NCBI GenBank assembly: GCA_943788045.1
Contig: CALSOT010000006.1
Span: forward strand, 372,001 to 436,000
DNA length: 64,000 nucleotides
Origin: an uncultured Polaribacter sp.
Lineage (GTDB): Bacteria > Bacteroidota > Bacteroidia > Flavobacteriales > Flavobacteriaceae
Direction: 5' to 3'
The notes under the pieces: generated by a model
The model's input: only the letters and a program-made list of their open reading frames with translations
Database searches by the model: none
What the model was told of the DNA's origin: nothing
In this document: one piece after another, positions 18,202 to 27,928 of the stretch
Position numbering within the stretch: the stretch's first letter is position 1
Layout: each line of letters starts with the position of its first letter
Made by a program: the position numbers and the translations under genes

Positions 18202-18686
18202 GATTTCCTTAAAAATTTAATAATACACTTACAATAGTTAAAAGTCTTTCCTTTATTTTAAAAGAAACTTCATTAATAAATACATAAATCAATTTTTTAT
18301 GTTTTGTTACGCAATAAAATTGACAAATACATAAAGTTTATTATTCAGTATATAAAACAACCGAATTAGGTTGGTTTTTCTTCTGGATACAGAGTATAAC
18401 TAACTGGCATCCATTTTTAATAAGTTTGGCAATTAGATGTTTTACATCTTCTCTTTTGTTCAAAATTTATAAATCTAATATTACAGGTATAAAGCTTTGA
18501 TTTATACAAATAAATTGAACAAAAGATTTAAAATTAATTGCAGTTAGTTCCATGACCCGAGTACTTTAATAAATCTGTTAGTAATTGATTAGAAATAGTA
18601 TATTCTCGAGTAAACAATATTGGTCAGAATTATATTATTTACTTAAAATATTTAGTGACAGATATACGCAGGTATGCTTAAAAAAG
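18202..18686. other. Non-coding gap at the PUL/core boundary
   Basis: About 480 bp of A/T-rich DNA with no ORF over 40 codons that looks coding, no RNA gene and no clear repeat. It lies between the adhesin unit and tRNA-Gln. tRNA genes are common integration points, but no direct repeat of the tRNA 3' end was found here. Confidence 0.45.
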
Positions 18687-18727
18687 AATCCCTTTTAAAC
18701 AATAATGCTTAAAAGGGATTTCGTTTT
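18687..18727 (-). terminator. Bidirectional terminator downstream of tRNA-Gln
   Basis: AATCCCTTTTAA (18687-18698) pairs perfectly with TTAAAAGGGATT (18709-18720). A T-run follows on the plus strand and a CTTTTTT run on the minus strand, so it can end the minus-strand tRNA transcript. Confidence 0.85.
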
Positions 18728-18731
18728 TTTG

Positions 18732-18803
18732 TTGGCCTACAAGGACTCGAACCTTGAATGTCGGTACCAAAAACCGGTGTGTTACCAATTACACCATAGG
18801 CCA
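18732..18803 (-). tRNA. tRNA-Gln (anticodon TTG)
   Basis: The reverse strand folds as a tRNA of 72 nt: acceptor TGGCCTA/TAGGCCA, D arm GTGT/ACAC with GG in the loop, anticodon loop TTTTGGT giving anticodon TTG, and T arm CAAGG/CCTTG around TTCGAGT. The discriminator base is A, and CCA is not encoded. One anticodon-stem end pair (C/A) is a mismatch. Confidence 0.93.
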
Positions 18804-18944
18804 ATACTTTAATTCGGGTGCAAATTTAGTTCATTTTACAAAACGTACAAGTATTTTTTAATATTTTTTTCATTTAACAAACATTTAAGATGCGTTTATC
18901 ATGAATAAAAACAATTCTCAACTATTTTTATTCTTAATTATTAG

Positions 18945-18952
18945 TAAATTCG
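18945..18952 (+). promoter_or_regulatory. -7-like promoter box (TAAATTCG)
   Basis: This near-consensus box lies 20 bp before ATG 18973 and inside the longer frame that opens at 18901. It argues for the downstream start of the DUF2723 gene. Confidence 0.4.
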
Positions 18953-18972
18953 CCACACATTATCAAATAACT

Positions 18973-21900
18973 ATGACATCAGCAACCTTTAAAAAATGGA
19001 ATATCATTCTAGGATGGGCCACATTTGCCATTGCTTTAATAACATATACTTTAACATTAGAGCCAACCGTGAGTGCTTGGGATTGTGGAGAATATATTTC
19101 TACCTCCGTTAAACTAGAAGTAGGACACCCTCCTGGAGCTCCTTTATTTCAAATGTTAGGTGCGTTTTTTGCAATGTTTACCTCAAGTTTAGATCAAATT
19201 GCCAAAATGGTAAACTTCATGTCCGCTTTAGCAAGTGCCTTTTCTATTTTATTTATGTTCTGGACTATAACGAACTTAGCAAAAAAATTAGCTCTAAAAA
19301 CAGGAGGTTTTTCTGAAGGAAAGTATATAGCAATTTTAGGAAGTTCTGTTGTAGGTTCTCTAGCATATACTTTTTCTGATAGCTTTTGGTTTAGTGCTGT
19401 AGAGGGTGAAGTATACGCTATGTCATCATTTTTAATGGCCTTATTATTTTGGTTAGGTTTAAAGTGGGAAAGCGAAATACATACAGCCAGAGGAAACAAA
19501 TGGTTAATTTTAATCAGCTTTGTAGTGGGTTTATCATTCGGAGTTCATATACTTTCATTATTGGTTATCCCAGCAATTGTAATGCTATATTTCTTCAAAA
19601 CGTATAAAAATATCAACTTAAAAACAACTGCAATCGCAACCGTAATCTCTGTAATGGTTTTAATGCTAGTCTTTAAGTTTTTGTTTCCTTTTACGTTAAA
19701 ATTCTTTAGTGCATCAGAATTGTTTTTTATCAATACTATCGGAATGCCATATAATTCTGGATCTATTATTGCTGCACTCGTTTTGGTAGCTTTTTTCTAT
19801 TTCGGATTAAATATTACACGCAAGAAAAATAAAGTACATACAAATACATTAATTCTATCTGTACTCTTTATTATGATTGGTTTTTCATCTTGGATGATGT
19901 TACCAATTAGAGCAAATGCAAACACCACAATTAATGAAAATGATCCTTCTAGTGCTAGAGAATTATTAGCATATTATGAACGTGAACAATATGGAGATGC
20001 CAATGTTTTCTATGACACCTATTACTCTAATTCTTTTGAAAGAGAACAAGATGCCAAAACCCCTTACAAAGACGACAAACCGAAGTACGAAAAAAGAAAT
20101 GGCAAATATGAAATTGTAAATAAGTACAAAAGTATTGTACCTAATTGGTCTGATAAACACAAAGGTTTTATACCAAGAATGGTAAACCCAGCTTCTGAAA
20201 AAATGTACAAATCTATTGCTGGAATTCCTCAAAGGAGTAAACGCAGACCAACATTTGCAGAAAACATAAAATTTATGATGAGCTATCAGTTTGGCTACAT
20301 GTATGGACGTTATTTTATGTGGAATTTTGTTGGTAGACAAAATGATATTCAAGGAAACTTAGATATTTTTAATGGTAATTGGATTAGTGGAATTGATAGC
20401 CTTGATGAAATAAGAATTGGTTCTCAGAAAAACCTACCGTCTCAAGTTTCAGAAAATAAAGGGAGAAACAAATACTACTTTTTACCTCTAATTTTAGGAA
20501 TTATTGGCTTGCTATTTCAAGTAAAATGGGACAAAGAAAACTTCTTTACTTTACTACTATTTTTCCTATTTACAGGAGCAGCTATTATATTTTATACCAA
20601 CCCAAAGCCTTTTGAACCTCGAGAAAGAGATTACGCAGTTGTAGGGAGTTTCTACATATTTGCAATTTGGATTGGTTTGGGAGTATTTGCCTTGTATGAA
20701 TATTTAAAAACCTTTGCCAATAAAAAAACAATTGCTATTTCTGTTTCTGTTATTTCATTTTTAGCTGTACCAACATTAATGGCCGCGGAAAACTGGGATG
20801 ATCATGATAGATCTAACAGATACACAACGCATTTAAATGCACAAGCGTATTTAGAAAGTTGTGATAAAAATGCCATTATGTTTACTATTGGAGATAATGA
20901 CACCTTTCCTCTTTGGTACATGCAAGAAGTAGAAAATATTAGAACTGATATTAAATTAGTAAATACATCACTTTTTGCCACAGATTGGTATATAGATCAG
21001 ATGAAGCGAGCAACTTATGATGCAGCTCCAATTCCATCGCAACTAAAACATGATCAATATAAATACGGTACATTAGATGTTGCCTATTCTTTAGAGCATC
21101 CTAGGTTTAAAGATTCTGTGATGACAGTTAAAAACCTTATGCGTTGGATTGCTTCTGATAGTGACGTAACTTATGTAGAAACTGAGAATGATTCTAAAGA
21201 AAAGTTTTATCCAACAAATAGAATTAGAATTCCAGTTAACAAAGAAAAAGTGTTAGCAAACGGAATTGTAGCTCAAAAAGATGCAGACAAAATTCTACCC
21301 TATATTGATATTACCATTGACGATAGAGCGTTATTTAAAAACCGAATTTTAATGTTAGATATTCTTGCCAATAACGATTGGGAAAGACCTATTTATTTTA
21401 CTGGTGGAGCAAATGCCGATGAAGAATATATCTGGTTAAAAGATTATTTACAATTAGATGGTTTAGCCTATAAATTTGTACCTATTAAAACACCAATAGC
21501 TGAAAAGAGTCTATTTGATATGGGAAGAATTGACCCAGATAAAATGTATGAGAACATTCAAAAATGGGATTGGAGAAACATTAATGATGGTAAAATCTAT
21601 TTAGATGAACAAACCAAAAGAAACTCTATATCCATGCGCAACAGCTTATTCCGTTTGTCTGATGCTTTTGCTCAAAAAGGAGATACTATAAAAGCAATAG
21701 AAGTTTTAGATTTATCGCTAGAAAAAATGCCTATTAAAGATTTTGATCATTATACTTTATCTACTGGCTATCCAGAAGCTTACTACAAATTAGGTAATCA
21801 AGAAAAAGCTAGAGAGACTGCAGAAACTCTATTAAGAGTTTACACCGAAAAAGCTACTTGGTTAAGTACTTTTGATATTGATGATTTGCCTTTAATTGAA

Positions 21901-22050
21901 GACGAATTACAAACATCTTTTTACATCTTTGATACCATTGTTAGAAATATAGAACTTTACGATAATGACAAAGACTATTTGCAACAAAAAAAACAATCTG
22001 TTAATGAAATATTTAGGCTTTTTAGCCATTTAATGCCAGACGAAGAATAA
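18973..22050 (+). CDS. DUF2723 membrane protein (putative O-mannosyltransferase-like, TMEM260 relative)
   Basis: A protein of about 1025 residues with roughly a dozen N-terminal membrane segments and a large soluble C-terminal half. Landmarks are EPTVSAWDCGEYI, KLEVGHPPGAPLFQMLG and FEPRERDYAVVGSFYIFAIW; the acidic WDCGEY motif near the start matches the GT-C-like DUF2723 family, whose eukaryotic relative TMEM260 is an O-mannosyltransferase. The C-terminal part (NRIRIPVNKEKVL, then LSLEKMPIKDF and repeated helices) looks TPR-like. In Bacteroidota a role in protein O-glycosylation is plausible but not proven. The start at 18973 is chosen because the 18901 ATG has a promoter-like box downstream. 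A deacetylase gene follows 7 bp later. Confidence 0.85.
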   Translation: MTSATFKKWNIILGWATFAIALITYTLTLEPTVSAWDCGEYISTSVKLEVGHPPGAPLFQMLGAFFAMFTSSLDQIAKMVNFMSALASAFSILFMFWTITNLAKKLALKTGGFSEGKYIAILGSSVVGSLAYTFSDSFWFSAVEGEVYAMSSFLMALLFWLGLKWESEIHTARGNKWLILISFVVGLSFGVHILSLLVIPAIVMLYFFKTYKNINLKTTAIATVISVMVLMLVFKFLFPFTLKFFSASELFFINTIGMPYNSGSIIAALVLVAFFYFGLNITRKKNKVHTNTLILSVLFIMIGFSSWMMLPIRANANTTINENDPSSARELLAYYEREQYGDANVFYDTYYSNSFEREQDAKTPYKDDKPKYEKRNGKYEIVNKYKSIVPNWSDKHKGFIPRMVNPASEKMYKSIAGIPQRSKRRPTFAENIKFMMSYQFGYMYGRYFMWNFVGRQNDIQGNLDIFNGNWISGIDSLDEIRIGSQKNLPSQVSENKGRNKYYFLPLILGIIGLLFQVKWDKENFFTLLLFFLFTGAAIIFYTNPKPFEPRERDYAVVGSFYIFAIWIGLGVFALYEYLKTFANKKTIAISVSVISFLAVPTLMAAENWDDHDRSNRYTTHLNAQAYLESCDKNAIMFTIGDNDTFPLWYMQEVENIRTDIKLVNTSLFATDWYIDQMKRATYDAAPIPSQLKHDQYKYGTLDVAYSLEHPRFKDSVMTVKNLMRWIASDSDVTYVETENDSKEKFYPTNRIRIPVNKEKVLANGIVAQKDADKILPYIDITIDDRALFKNRILMLDILANNDWERPIYFTGGANADEEYIWLKDYLQLDGLAYKFVPIKTPIAEKSLFDMGRIDPDKMYENIQKWDWRNINDGKIYLDEQTKRNSISMRNSLFRLSDAFAQKGDTIKAIEVLDLSLEKMPIKDFDHYTLSTGYPEAYYKLGNQEKARETAETLLRVYTEKATWLSTFDIDDLPLIEDELQTSFYIFDTIVRNIELYDNDKDYLQQKKQSVNEIFRLFSHLMPDEE

Positions 22051-22057
22051 GGTTTAG

Positions 22058-22699
22058 ATGAAAAAATATTTTTCCAAAACGCCACGTTTTATGATGAGAT
22101 TTTTCTCTAAATATACGTGGCGTTTTCAATCTAATGAAAAAGAAATTTTTCTAACATTTGATGACGGACCTACTCCAGAAATTACACAATTTGTTTTATC
22201 TGAATTGAAGAAATATAATGCAAAAGCTACTTTTTTTTGTATTGGAAAGAATATAAAATATTATCCAGAAATCTTTAATGAAATTATTGCTGATGGGCAT
22301 TCTATTGGAAACCACACTCAAAACCATTTAAATGGTTGGAAAACGACAACTGAAAACTATATTGCTAATTTTTTAGAGTGTCACAAAACAATCACACAAT
22401 TCAACAAAATAAAAATTAAACATCAATTATTTAGACCTCCTTATGGAAAAATTAAGAAATCTCAAGCGGAGAAAATCTTAAAAAAGGGTTACAAAATTAT
22501 TATGTGGGATGTTTTATCTGCTGATTTTGATAACACAATTTCAAAAGAAAGGTGCCTACAAAATGTATTAAATAATGCTAAAAAAGGTAGTATTATTGTT
22601 TTTCATGATAGCCTTAAAGCTTCAAAAAAAGTGAAATATGCACTACCCAAAGTTTTAAAAGCATTTTCTGATAAAGGATTTGTATTTAAGAAGATTTAA
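22058..22699 (+). CDS. Polysaccharide deacetylase, NodB/CE4 family
   Basis: CE4 enzymes remove N- or O-acetyl groups from cell-wall or exported polysaccharides. The 213 residues hold the NodB motifs in order: TFDDGPTP (motif 1, catalytic and metal Asp), HSIGNHTQNH (motif 2, metal histidines), RPPYGKI (motif 3), WDVLSADFD (motif 4) and IIVFHDS (motif 5). No clear cleavable signal peptide is seen; the N-terminus is basic (MKKYFSKTPRFMMRFFSK). It follows the DUF2723 gene by 7 bp, so the two are probably one transcript. The actual substrate is unknown. Confidence 0.9.
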   Translation: MKKYFSKTPRFMMRFFSKYTWRFQSNEKEIFLTFDDGPTPEITQFVLSELKKYNAKATFFCIGKNIKYYPEIFNEIIADGHSIGNHTQNHLNGWKTTTENYIANFLECHKTITQFNKIKIKHQLFRPPYGKIKKSQAEKILKKGYKIIMWDVLSADFDNTISKERCLQNVLNNAKKGSIIVFHDSLKASKKVKYALPKVLKAFSDKGFVFKKI

Positions 22700-22873
22700 A
22701 TGCAATTATTCAAAATTTCCGACTCCAAATAAGTAACCAATATTGATCACACGAATTACAGCCCTAATTGAAAAATCATCTTTTTTTTTCAAAAAAACAA
22801 CAAAAATTAGAGTATAACCTATTAGAAAAACATCAACGATGAGATTTCTAAATTTTGTCTAGAATGATAAAAT

Positions 22874-23167
22874 CTAAATATACTGTTGCAGTAAACCTAC
22901 TAATGTATTCGAATCTTGTAAACCTGTTTGGCGCCATTTCATTTCGCCATTTTTATAAATCATAAAAGTAGGGTTACCTTTCACACGCAGAGCGTCTGCA
23001 AGTATTTCGTTTTTTTTAATATCAATTTTGATTACTTTAGCCTTGTGCCCAAGAACGGCGGCAACGTCTTTTAACATTTTTAAACGTGTATCTACTTCAT
23101 TCCAATCTTCATAAAAATCTAATAAAACGGGTTTATCAGCACTAATTAAATCACCAAATTTTGTCAT
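22874..23167 (-). CDS. Thioredoxin-like protein lacking the CxxC active site
   Basis: The 97-residue protein has a thioredoxin fold pattern: KPVLLDFYEDW at the active-site strand, AKVIKIDIKKN, the cis-proline region VKGNPTFMIYKNGE, and a C-terminal helix. Where thioredoxins have WCGPC this one has WNEVDTR, and the protein has no cysteine, so it cannot catalyse disulfide exchange. Similar cysteine-less thioredoxin-like proteins occur in flavobacteria; their function is not known to me. It is transcribed opposite to the deacetylase. The gap to that gene may contain a diverged copy of the intergenic repeat described at 35.5 kb. Confidence 0.85.
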   Translation of the reverse strand: MTKFGDLISADKPVLLDFYEDWNEVDTRLKMLKDVAAVLGHKAKVIKIDIKKNEILADALRVKGNPTFMIYKNGEMKWRQTGLQDSNTLVGLLQQYI

Positions 23168-23257
23168 AATATTGAGTTATTAAAGGGGGTAAAACAATAC
23201 ATAAAAGAACTATTTATGCGAGCAAAGATAGAAAAAAGTATTTAAACAGTCTGATTA

Positions 23258-24478
23258 TCAGGCCTTTTTTAATTCTATGACTGTTATTTCAGGCCAAATA
23301 CCAACGCGACCAGGAAATGCATGATAACCAAAACCACGATTTACGTTTATATAACGTCCATATTCTTCATACAATCCTGCCCATTGTTTGTATGCAAATT
23401 TAGACGGACTCCATTTAAACCAACCAGGAATTTCGATACCCATTTGTAAGCCGTGTGTATGACCACTTAGCGTTAATTGATAATTAAAATCATCTTTTTT
23501 AACAACATGTTCCCAGTGACTCGGATCATGTGACATTAATATTTTAAAATCGTCTTTATTGATATTTGCAGATGCTTTCTCTAAATCACCTGCTTGATTA
23601 AATCCTTTTCCCCAATTCTCTACACCAACGAGGGCTATTTTTTGTCCATCTTTTTCTAAATATCGGTGTTCATCGAGCAATAAATCAAAACCAATTTTAT
23701 TATGAATTGCTTTTACAGCTTGAAAATTATTAATTTTATCTTGAGGATCTTTCCAGTCCATATAGTCTCCGTAATCATGATTGCCAAGAATTGAATACTT
23801 TCCTTCTTTTGCTTTTAATTGCGAAAAAACATCAATCCAATTATTCATTTCATCTGCTTTATTGTTTACAATATCTCCTGTAAAAAGCATAAGATCTGAT
23901 TTCTGTTCGTTGATTAAATCAACACCATATTTTATTTTTTCTCTATTTGTGAAACTTCCTGAGTGAATGTCTGAAATTTGAGTAATCGTAAAACCGTCGA
24001 AAGAATCTGGTAAATCTTTAAAACGTAACTGGTATTTCAATACTTTGTAATTATATTTTCCTTGAATTATTCCGTAAATAAAAGCGGCAAATGGTATTGC
24101 TGCTATCCCCAAGGCTAATTGAGAAATAAACTTTCGTCTACCCGTAAATGAATTTGTATTGTTAGATGAAATAACAGAGAATAACTTTAAAACTGATCTA
24201 TAAACATCTTCACCAAACATTGCTATTAACACAACTAATTTGGGCAATAAAACAGTGAGCATTACCCCCATTGCCATCTGAAATTGTGGAGTTTGACCTA
24301 ATGTCCTATCATATGTAATTGCTACATAAGTGAAGTTTACATAAACGATTACACTTACAATAACCCAAGAATATCTTACTATTTTATTCTTTGACACCGT
24401 TTTTAATGCTTGAAAAGCATAAACCTCTAAGGCAACAATAATTACTAATAAAATAGCCAATCGAATAATCCAACGCAT
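23258..24478 (-). CDS. Membrane-anchored calcineurin-like metallophosphoesterase
   Basis: The 406-residue product begins with about four hydrophobic segments (1-150) and then has a full metallophosphoesterase domain: QISDIHSG, FTGDIVNNKADE, GNHDYGD and SGHTHGLQMG, which supply the di-metal ligands. The closest general family is the YkuE/YaeI-type membrane-associated phosphoesterase, some of which act on lipid intermediates. The start ATG at 24478 lies about 140 bp from polA, which is divergent. Substrate unknown. Confidence 0.88.
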   Translation of the reverse strand: MRWIIRLAILLVIIVALEVYAFQALKTVSKNKIVRYSWVIVSVIVYVNFTYVAITYDRTLGQTPQFQMAMGVMLTVLLPKLVVLIAMFGEDVYRSVLKLFSVISSNNTNSFTGRRKFISQLALGIAAIPFAAFIYGIIQGKYNYKVLKYQLRFKDLPDSFDGFTITQISDIHSGSFTNREKIKYGVDLINEQKSDLMLFTGDIVNNKADEMNNWIDVFSQLKAKEGKYSILGNHDYGDYMDWKDPQDKINNFQAVKAIHNKIGFDLLLDEHRYLEKDGQKIALVGVENWGKGFNQAGDLEKASANINKDDFKILMSHDPSHWEHVVKKDDFNYQLTLSGHTHGLQMGIEIPGWFKWSPSKFAYKQWAGLYEEYGRYINVNRGFGYHAFPGRVGIWPEITVIELKKA

Positions 24479-24620
24479 ACAAATAAAACCTTTTAAAAAT
24501 GCTTACAAATATACTTGTTAAATAATGAATGAATTTTAACGTCTTGTTAAAGTTTTGTACCTTTCTCGAATCTCTAAAAACTATTTTTTTGAGACCGTTT
24601 TAAACTACTAAATTCACAAA

Positions 24621-27461
24621 ATGTCAGATCAAAAAAGAGTTTTTTTAGTTGATGCCTTTGCATTAATTTTTAGAGGATATTACGCTTTTATAAAAAACCC
24701 AAGAATTAATAGTAAAGGTTTAGACACTTCTGCAATTATGGGTTTTATGAACTCACTTTTAGATGTAATAAAACGTGAAAGGCCAGACCATTTAGCAGTT
24801 TGTTTTGATAAAGGCGGAAGTGTAGATAGAGTAGAAATGTTTGAAGACTATAAAGCAAATAGAGATGAAACTCCTGAAGCTATTAAATTAGCGATTCCTT
24901 ATATTCAAGAGATTTTAAAAGCAATGCATATACCAATTATGGTAAAAAGTGGTTTTGAAGCTGATGATGTAATTGGAACTTTAGCAAAACAAGCAGAAAA
25001 AGAAGGTTACAAAACCTATATGGTTACGCCCGATAAGGATTTTGCACAATTGGTTTCTGATAATATTTTTATGTACAAACCTAGATTTGGTGGTGGTTAT
25101 GATATTTGGGGAGTACCTGAAGTCTTAGAAAAATTTGGGGTCACAAACCCTCTACAAGTGATTGATTTCTTAGGAATGATGGGCGATTCTGCAGATAACA
25201 TCCCAGGTTTACCTGGCGTTGGAGAAAAAACTGCCAAAAAGTTTTTAGCTGCTTATGGTTCTATGGAAAACCTTTTTAAGAATACGCATGAACTAAAAGG
25301 AAAAATGAAAGAGAAAGTTGAAGGAGCTGTAGAATTAGGCTTACTTTCTAAACAATTAGCAACAATAATGTTAGATGTACCCGTAACGTTTAATGCGAAA
25401 GATTTTGAATTGGATCAGCCAGATACAGAAAAAGTAACAGAACTTTTTAACGAATTAGAGTTTAGAAATTTATTAACCAACTTTCTAAGAACTTTTAGCG
25501 CTAGTAAGACAGACGAAATAAAAAAAGAAACAAATTTAGCTTCAAGCGCATTAGAGAAATCAAAAGCAACTCAAATACCTGAAGGACAATTCGATTTATT
25601 TGCTGCTCCAGGTGCAGGTTCTGTTTCTAAAGAAGCAATTTCATCTGGTTTTAAAACCATAAAAAATACCGATCATTTTTATCAGCATATAGACTCGCCT
25701 TTGGCAAGAAAATTATTCTTAAAAAAATTAATGCAGCAAACTTCTGTTTGCTTTGACACTGAAACAACGGGTTTAAAAGCTTTAGAGGTTGAATTAATCG
25801 GAATTGCATTTTCATTTGAGAAAGGCAAAGGATATTATGTTTCTTTCCCTGAAGACCAAGAGGAAACAAAAGCTATTTTAGAAGAGTTTAAACCCTTTTT
25901 TGAGAGTGATATTGAAAAAGTTGGTCATAATTTAAAGTATGATATTAAAGTATTATCAAACTATAATATGCCTGTAAAAGGGAAGTTATTTGACACAATG
26001 ATTGCGCATTATTTGATAAACCCAGATATGCGCCATAATATGGATATACTGGCAGAAACATATTTAAATTATCAACCTGTTTCTATTGTGGATTTAATCG
26101 GTAAAAAAGGAAAAAATCAGCTTTCGATGCGTGTTGTTCCTATTGCTGATCAAACAGAATATGCTGTAGAAGATGCCGATATTACTTTTCAATTAAAAGA
26201 ACATTTTACAAAAGAATTAGAAAGTGGTAATGTTACCAAGCTTTTTAATGAAATAGAATTGCCATTAGTTTCTGTTTTAACAGCCATGGAAATTGAAGGC
26301 ATAAACATCAATACTGATTTCTTAAAAGAATTGTCTTTTGTATTAACAGATGACATCAACAAACTAGAAAAAAATATTTACGAACAAGCTGGTGAAGAGT
26401 TTAATATTGCTTCACCTAAACAATTAGGAATTGTTTTGTTTGAAAAAATGGAATTGGTTAAAAAACCTAAAAAGACAAAAACAGGGCAGTACAAAACAGG
26501 TGAAGATATTTTATCAGCTTTAGCTCAAGAACATAAAATTATTAGAGATATTCAGGAATATCGACAGTATAAAAAATTATTGAGCACTTATGTAGATGCA
26601 TTGCCAAATGAAATCAACCCAAAAACGGGAAGAATTCACACAGAATATATGCAAGCAGTTGCTGCAACAGGAAGGTTGAGTTCTAATAACCCCAATTTAC
26701 AAAACATACCTATTAGAACAGAACGTGGTAAAGAAGTTCGTAAATCTTTTATTCCAAGAGATGAAAACCACGTTTTGTTAGCTGCTGATTATTCTCAAAT
26801 AGAATTAAGAATTATTGCTGCTTTAAGTGAAGAAGAAAATATGATAGAAGCTTTTAAAAACGGCGAAGACATTCATGCTTCTACCGCCGCAAAAGTTTTT
26901 AATGTTTCTTTGGATGAAGTTACCCGTGAACAAAGAAGCAACGCGAAAACAGTAAACTTTGGAATTATTTATGGTGTTTCTGCTTTTGGTTTAAGCAACC
27001 AAACTGATTTATCTAGAAGTGAGGCAAAAGAGCTGATTGATACGTATTACGAAACCTACCCGAAGTTAAAAGCATACATATCTAAACAGGTAGAATTTGC
27101 TAGAAAAAAAGGTTATGTAGAAACAGTTTTAAACAGACGTCGCTATTTAAAAGATATTAATTCTGCAAATGCAATGGTTAGAAGTGGTGCAGAAAGAAAT
27201 GCCGTAAATGCACCAATACAAGGTTCTGCCGCAGATATTATTAAACTAGCAATGATTAATATTTACAATCGTTTTGAAAAAGAAGGTTTTAAATCTAAAA
27301 TGTTATTACAAGTGCATGACGAATTGGTTTTTGACGCTCATAAAGACGAATTAGATACTATTCGACCAATTATAAAACACGAAATGGAAAATGCTTTTAC
27401 ATTAAGTGTGCCTTTAGATGTTGAACTTGGTATTGGTGAAAATTGGCTTCAAGCTCACTAA
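24621..27461 (+). CDS. polA: DNA polymerase I
   Basis: The 946-residue protein has all three domains. Residues 1-300 are the 5'-3' flap nuclease (VDAFALIFRGYYAF, EADDVIGTLA, DSADNIPGLPGVGEKTA). Residues about 350-540 are the 3'-5' exonuclease with intact acidic residues (CFDTETTGL, GHNLKYDIKVL, YAVEDADITFQL). Residues 560-946 are the polymerase: AATGRLSSNNPNLQNIP, motif A DYSQIELRI, motif B region RSNAKTVNFGIIYG, and motif C QVHDELVFD. It replaces RNA primers and repairs DNA. The uninterrupted 2.8-kb frame also shows that base accuracy is good in this part of the window. Confidence 0.98.
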   Translation: MSDQKRVFLVDAFALIFRGYYAFIKNPRINSKGLDTSAIMGFMNSLLDVIKRERPDHLAVCFDKGGSVDRVEMFEDYKANRDETPEAIKLAIPYIQEILKAMHIPIMVKSGFEADDVIGTLAKQAEKEGYKTYMVTPDKDFAQLVSDNIFMYKPRFGGGYDIWGVPEVLEKFGVTNPLQVIDFLGMMGDSADNIPGLPGVGEKTAKKFLAAYGSMENLFKNTHELKGKMKEKVEGAVELGLLSKQLATIMLDVPVTFNAKDFELDQPDTEKVTELFNELEFRNLLTNFLRTFSASKTDEIKKETNLASSALEKSKATQIPEGQFDLFAAPGAGSVSKEAISSGFKTIKNTDHFYQHIDSPLARKLFLKKLMQQTSVCFDTETTGLKALEVELIGIAFSFEKGKGYYVSFPEDQEETKAILEEFKPFFESDIEKVGHNLKYDIKVLSNYNMPVKGKLFDTMIAHYLINPDMRHNMDILAETYLNYQPVSIVDLIGKKGKNQLSMRVVPIADQTEYAVEDADITFQLKEHFTKELESGNVTKLFNEIELPLVSVLTAMEIEGININTDFLKELSFVLTDDINKLEKNIYEQAGEEFNIASPKQLGIVLFEKMELVKKPKKTKTGQYKTGEDILSALAQEHKIIRDIQEYRQYKKLLSTYVDALPNEINPKTGRIHTEYMQAVAATGRLSSNNPNLQNIPIRTERGKEVRKSFIPRDENHVLLAADYSQIELRIIAALSEEENMIEAFKNGEDIHASTAAKVFNVSLDEVTREQRSNAKTVNFGIIYGVSAFGLSNQTDLSRSEAKELIDTYYETYPKLKAYISKQVEFARKKGYVETVLNRRRYLKDINSANAMVRSGAERNAVNAPIQGSAADIIKLAMINIYNRFEKEGFKSKMLLQVHDELVFDAHKDELDTIRPIIKHEMENAFTLSVPLDVELGIGENWLQAH

Positions 27462-27470
27462 AAAGAAAAA

Positions 27471-27857
27471 ATGGAAATAGATTACCTTGATGACATAAAT
27501 GGTCACGACCAAAATATTGTTCGGTTATATAACTTTAATAAAGCTGAAGCAATTCTGTTTAGAGACCTTTTAAAAGAAACTATTATAAAGAATAAGCAGA
27601 AATTAGATGTATCTAAAGTAGACTTTATAGAACCTCGTAATTGCAATTTAATTTTCGGATTATTTAAATCTGACGAGGGGGTTCTTACAAAAGATAACGA
27701 AAATTTTTTTTGTATTTTAACTTTAGAAGGTTTTAACAAAATGATAGAACTTATAGAACCTTTTTGTAAAAAAGAATCTAAAGGGTATCAATATTTATAT
27801 GACATTGACAATCCAATTGATTTAATGTTTTGCCCTTCTGCAACTTATGACTACTGA
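27471..27857 (+). CDS. Conserved hypothetical protein downstream of polA
   Basis: I do not recognise the family. The 128-residue protein is acidic and soluble, with no signal peptide or membrane segment. Distinct stretches are NFNKAEAILFRDLLKETI, FIEPRNCNLIFGLF and a C-terminal DIDNPIDLMFCP. It starts 9 bp after the polA stop and is probably cotranscribed with it. No function is proposed. Confidence 0.7.
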   Translation: MEIDYLDDINGHDQNIVRLYNFNKAEAILFRDLLKETIIKNKQKLDVSKVDFIEPRNCNLIFGLFKSDEGVLTKDNENFFCILTLEGFNKMIELIEPFCKKESKGYQYLYDIDNPIDLMFCPSATYDY

Positions 27858-27910
27858 TAAAGGTAGAAATTCAAAAAAACTCTATTAATAAATATCATAA
27901 TTTTTATCCG

Positions 27911-27918
27911 TAATTTTG
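27911..27918 (+). promoter_or_regulatory. -7 promoter box TAATTTTG
   Basis: A perfect TAnnTTTG box ends 10 bp before ATG 27929, so the leader of the next gene would be only a few bases. Confidence 0.6.
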
Positions 27919-27928
27919 CAAACGAATT

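Noticed and set aside
18144..18803. tRNA-Gln as an integration site for the PUL
   Set aside because: No integrase gene and no direct repeat of the tRNA 3' end was found in the window.
18901..18972. Longer N-terminus for the DUF2723 protein starting at 18901
   Set aside because: The extra 24 residues contain a promoter-like box (18945-18952) and the family's conserved start fits ATG 18973 better.
19194..20352. Long open frames on the minus strand opposite the DUF2723 gene
   Set aside because: They lie wholly inside a well-supported coding gene, have no promoter box and no recognisable protein features.
22765..22860. Third copy of the dispersed intergenic repeat on the minus strand
   Set aside because: Only the end block (CAATTAGGGCT after an A-run) is similar; the 5' block is not recognisable, so it is mentioned as possible but not annotated.
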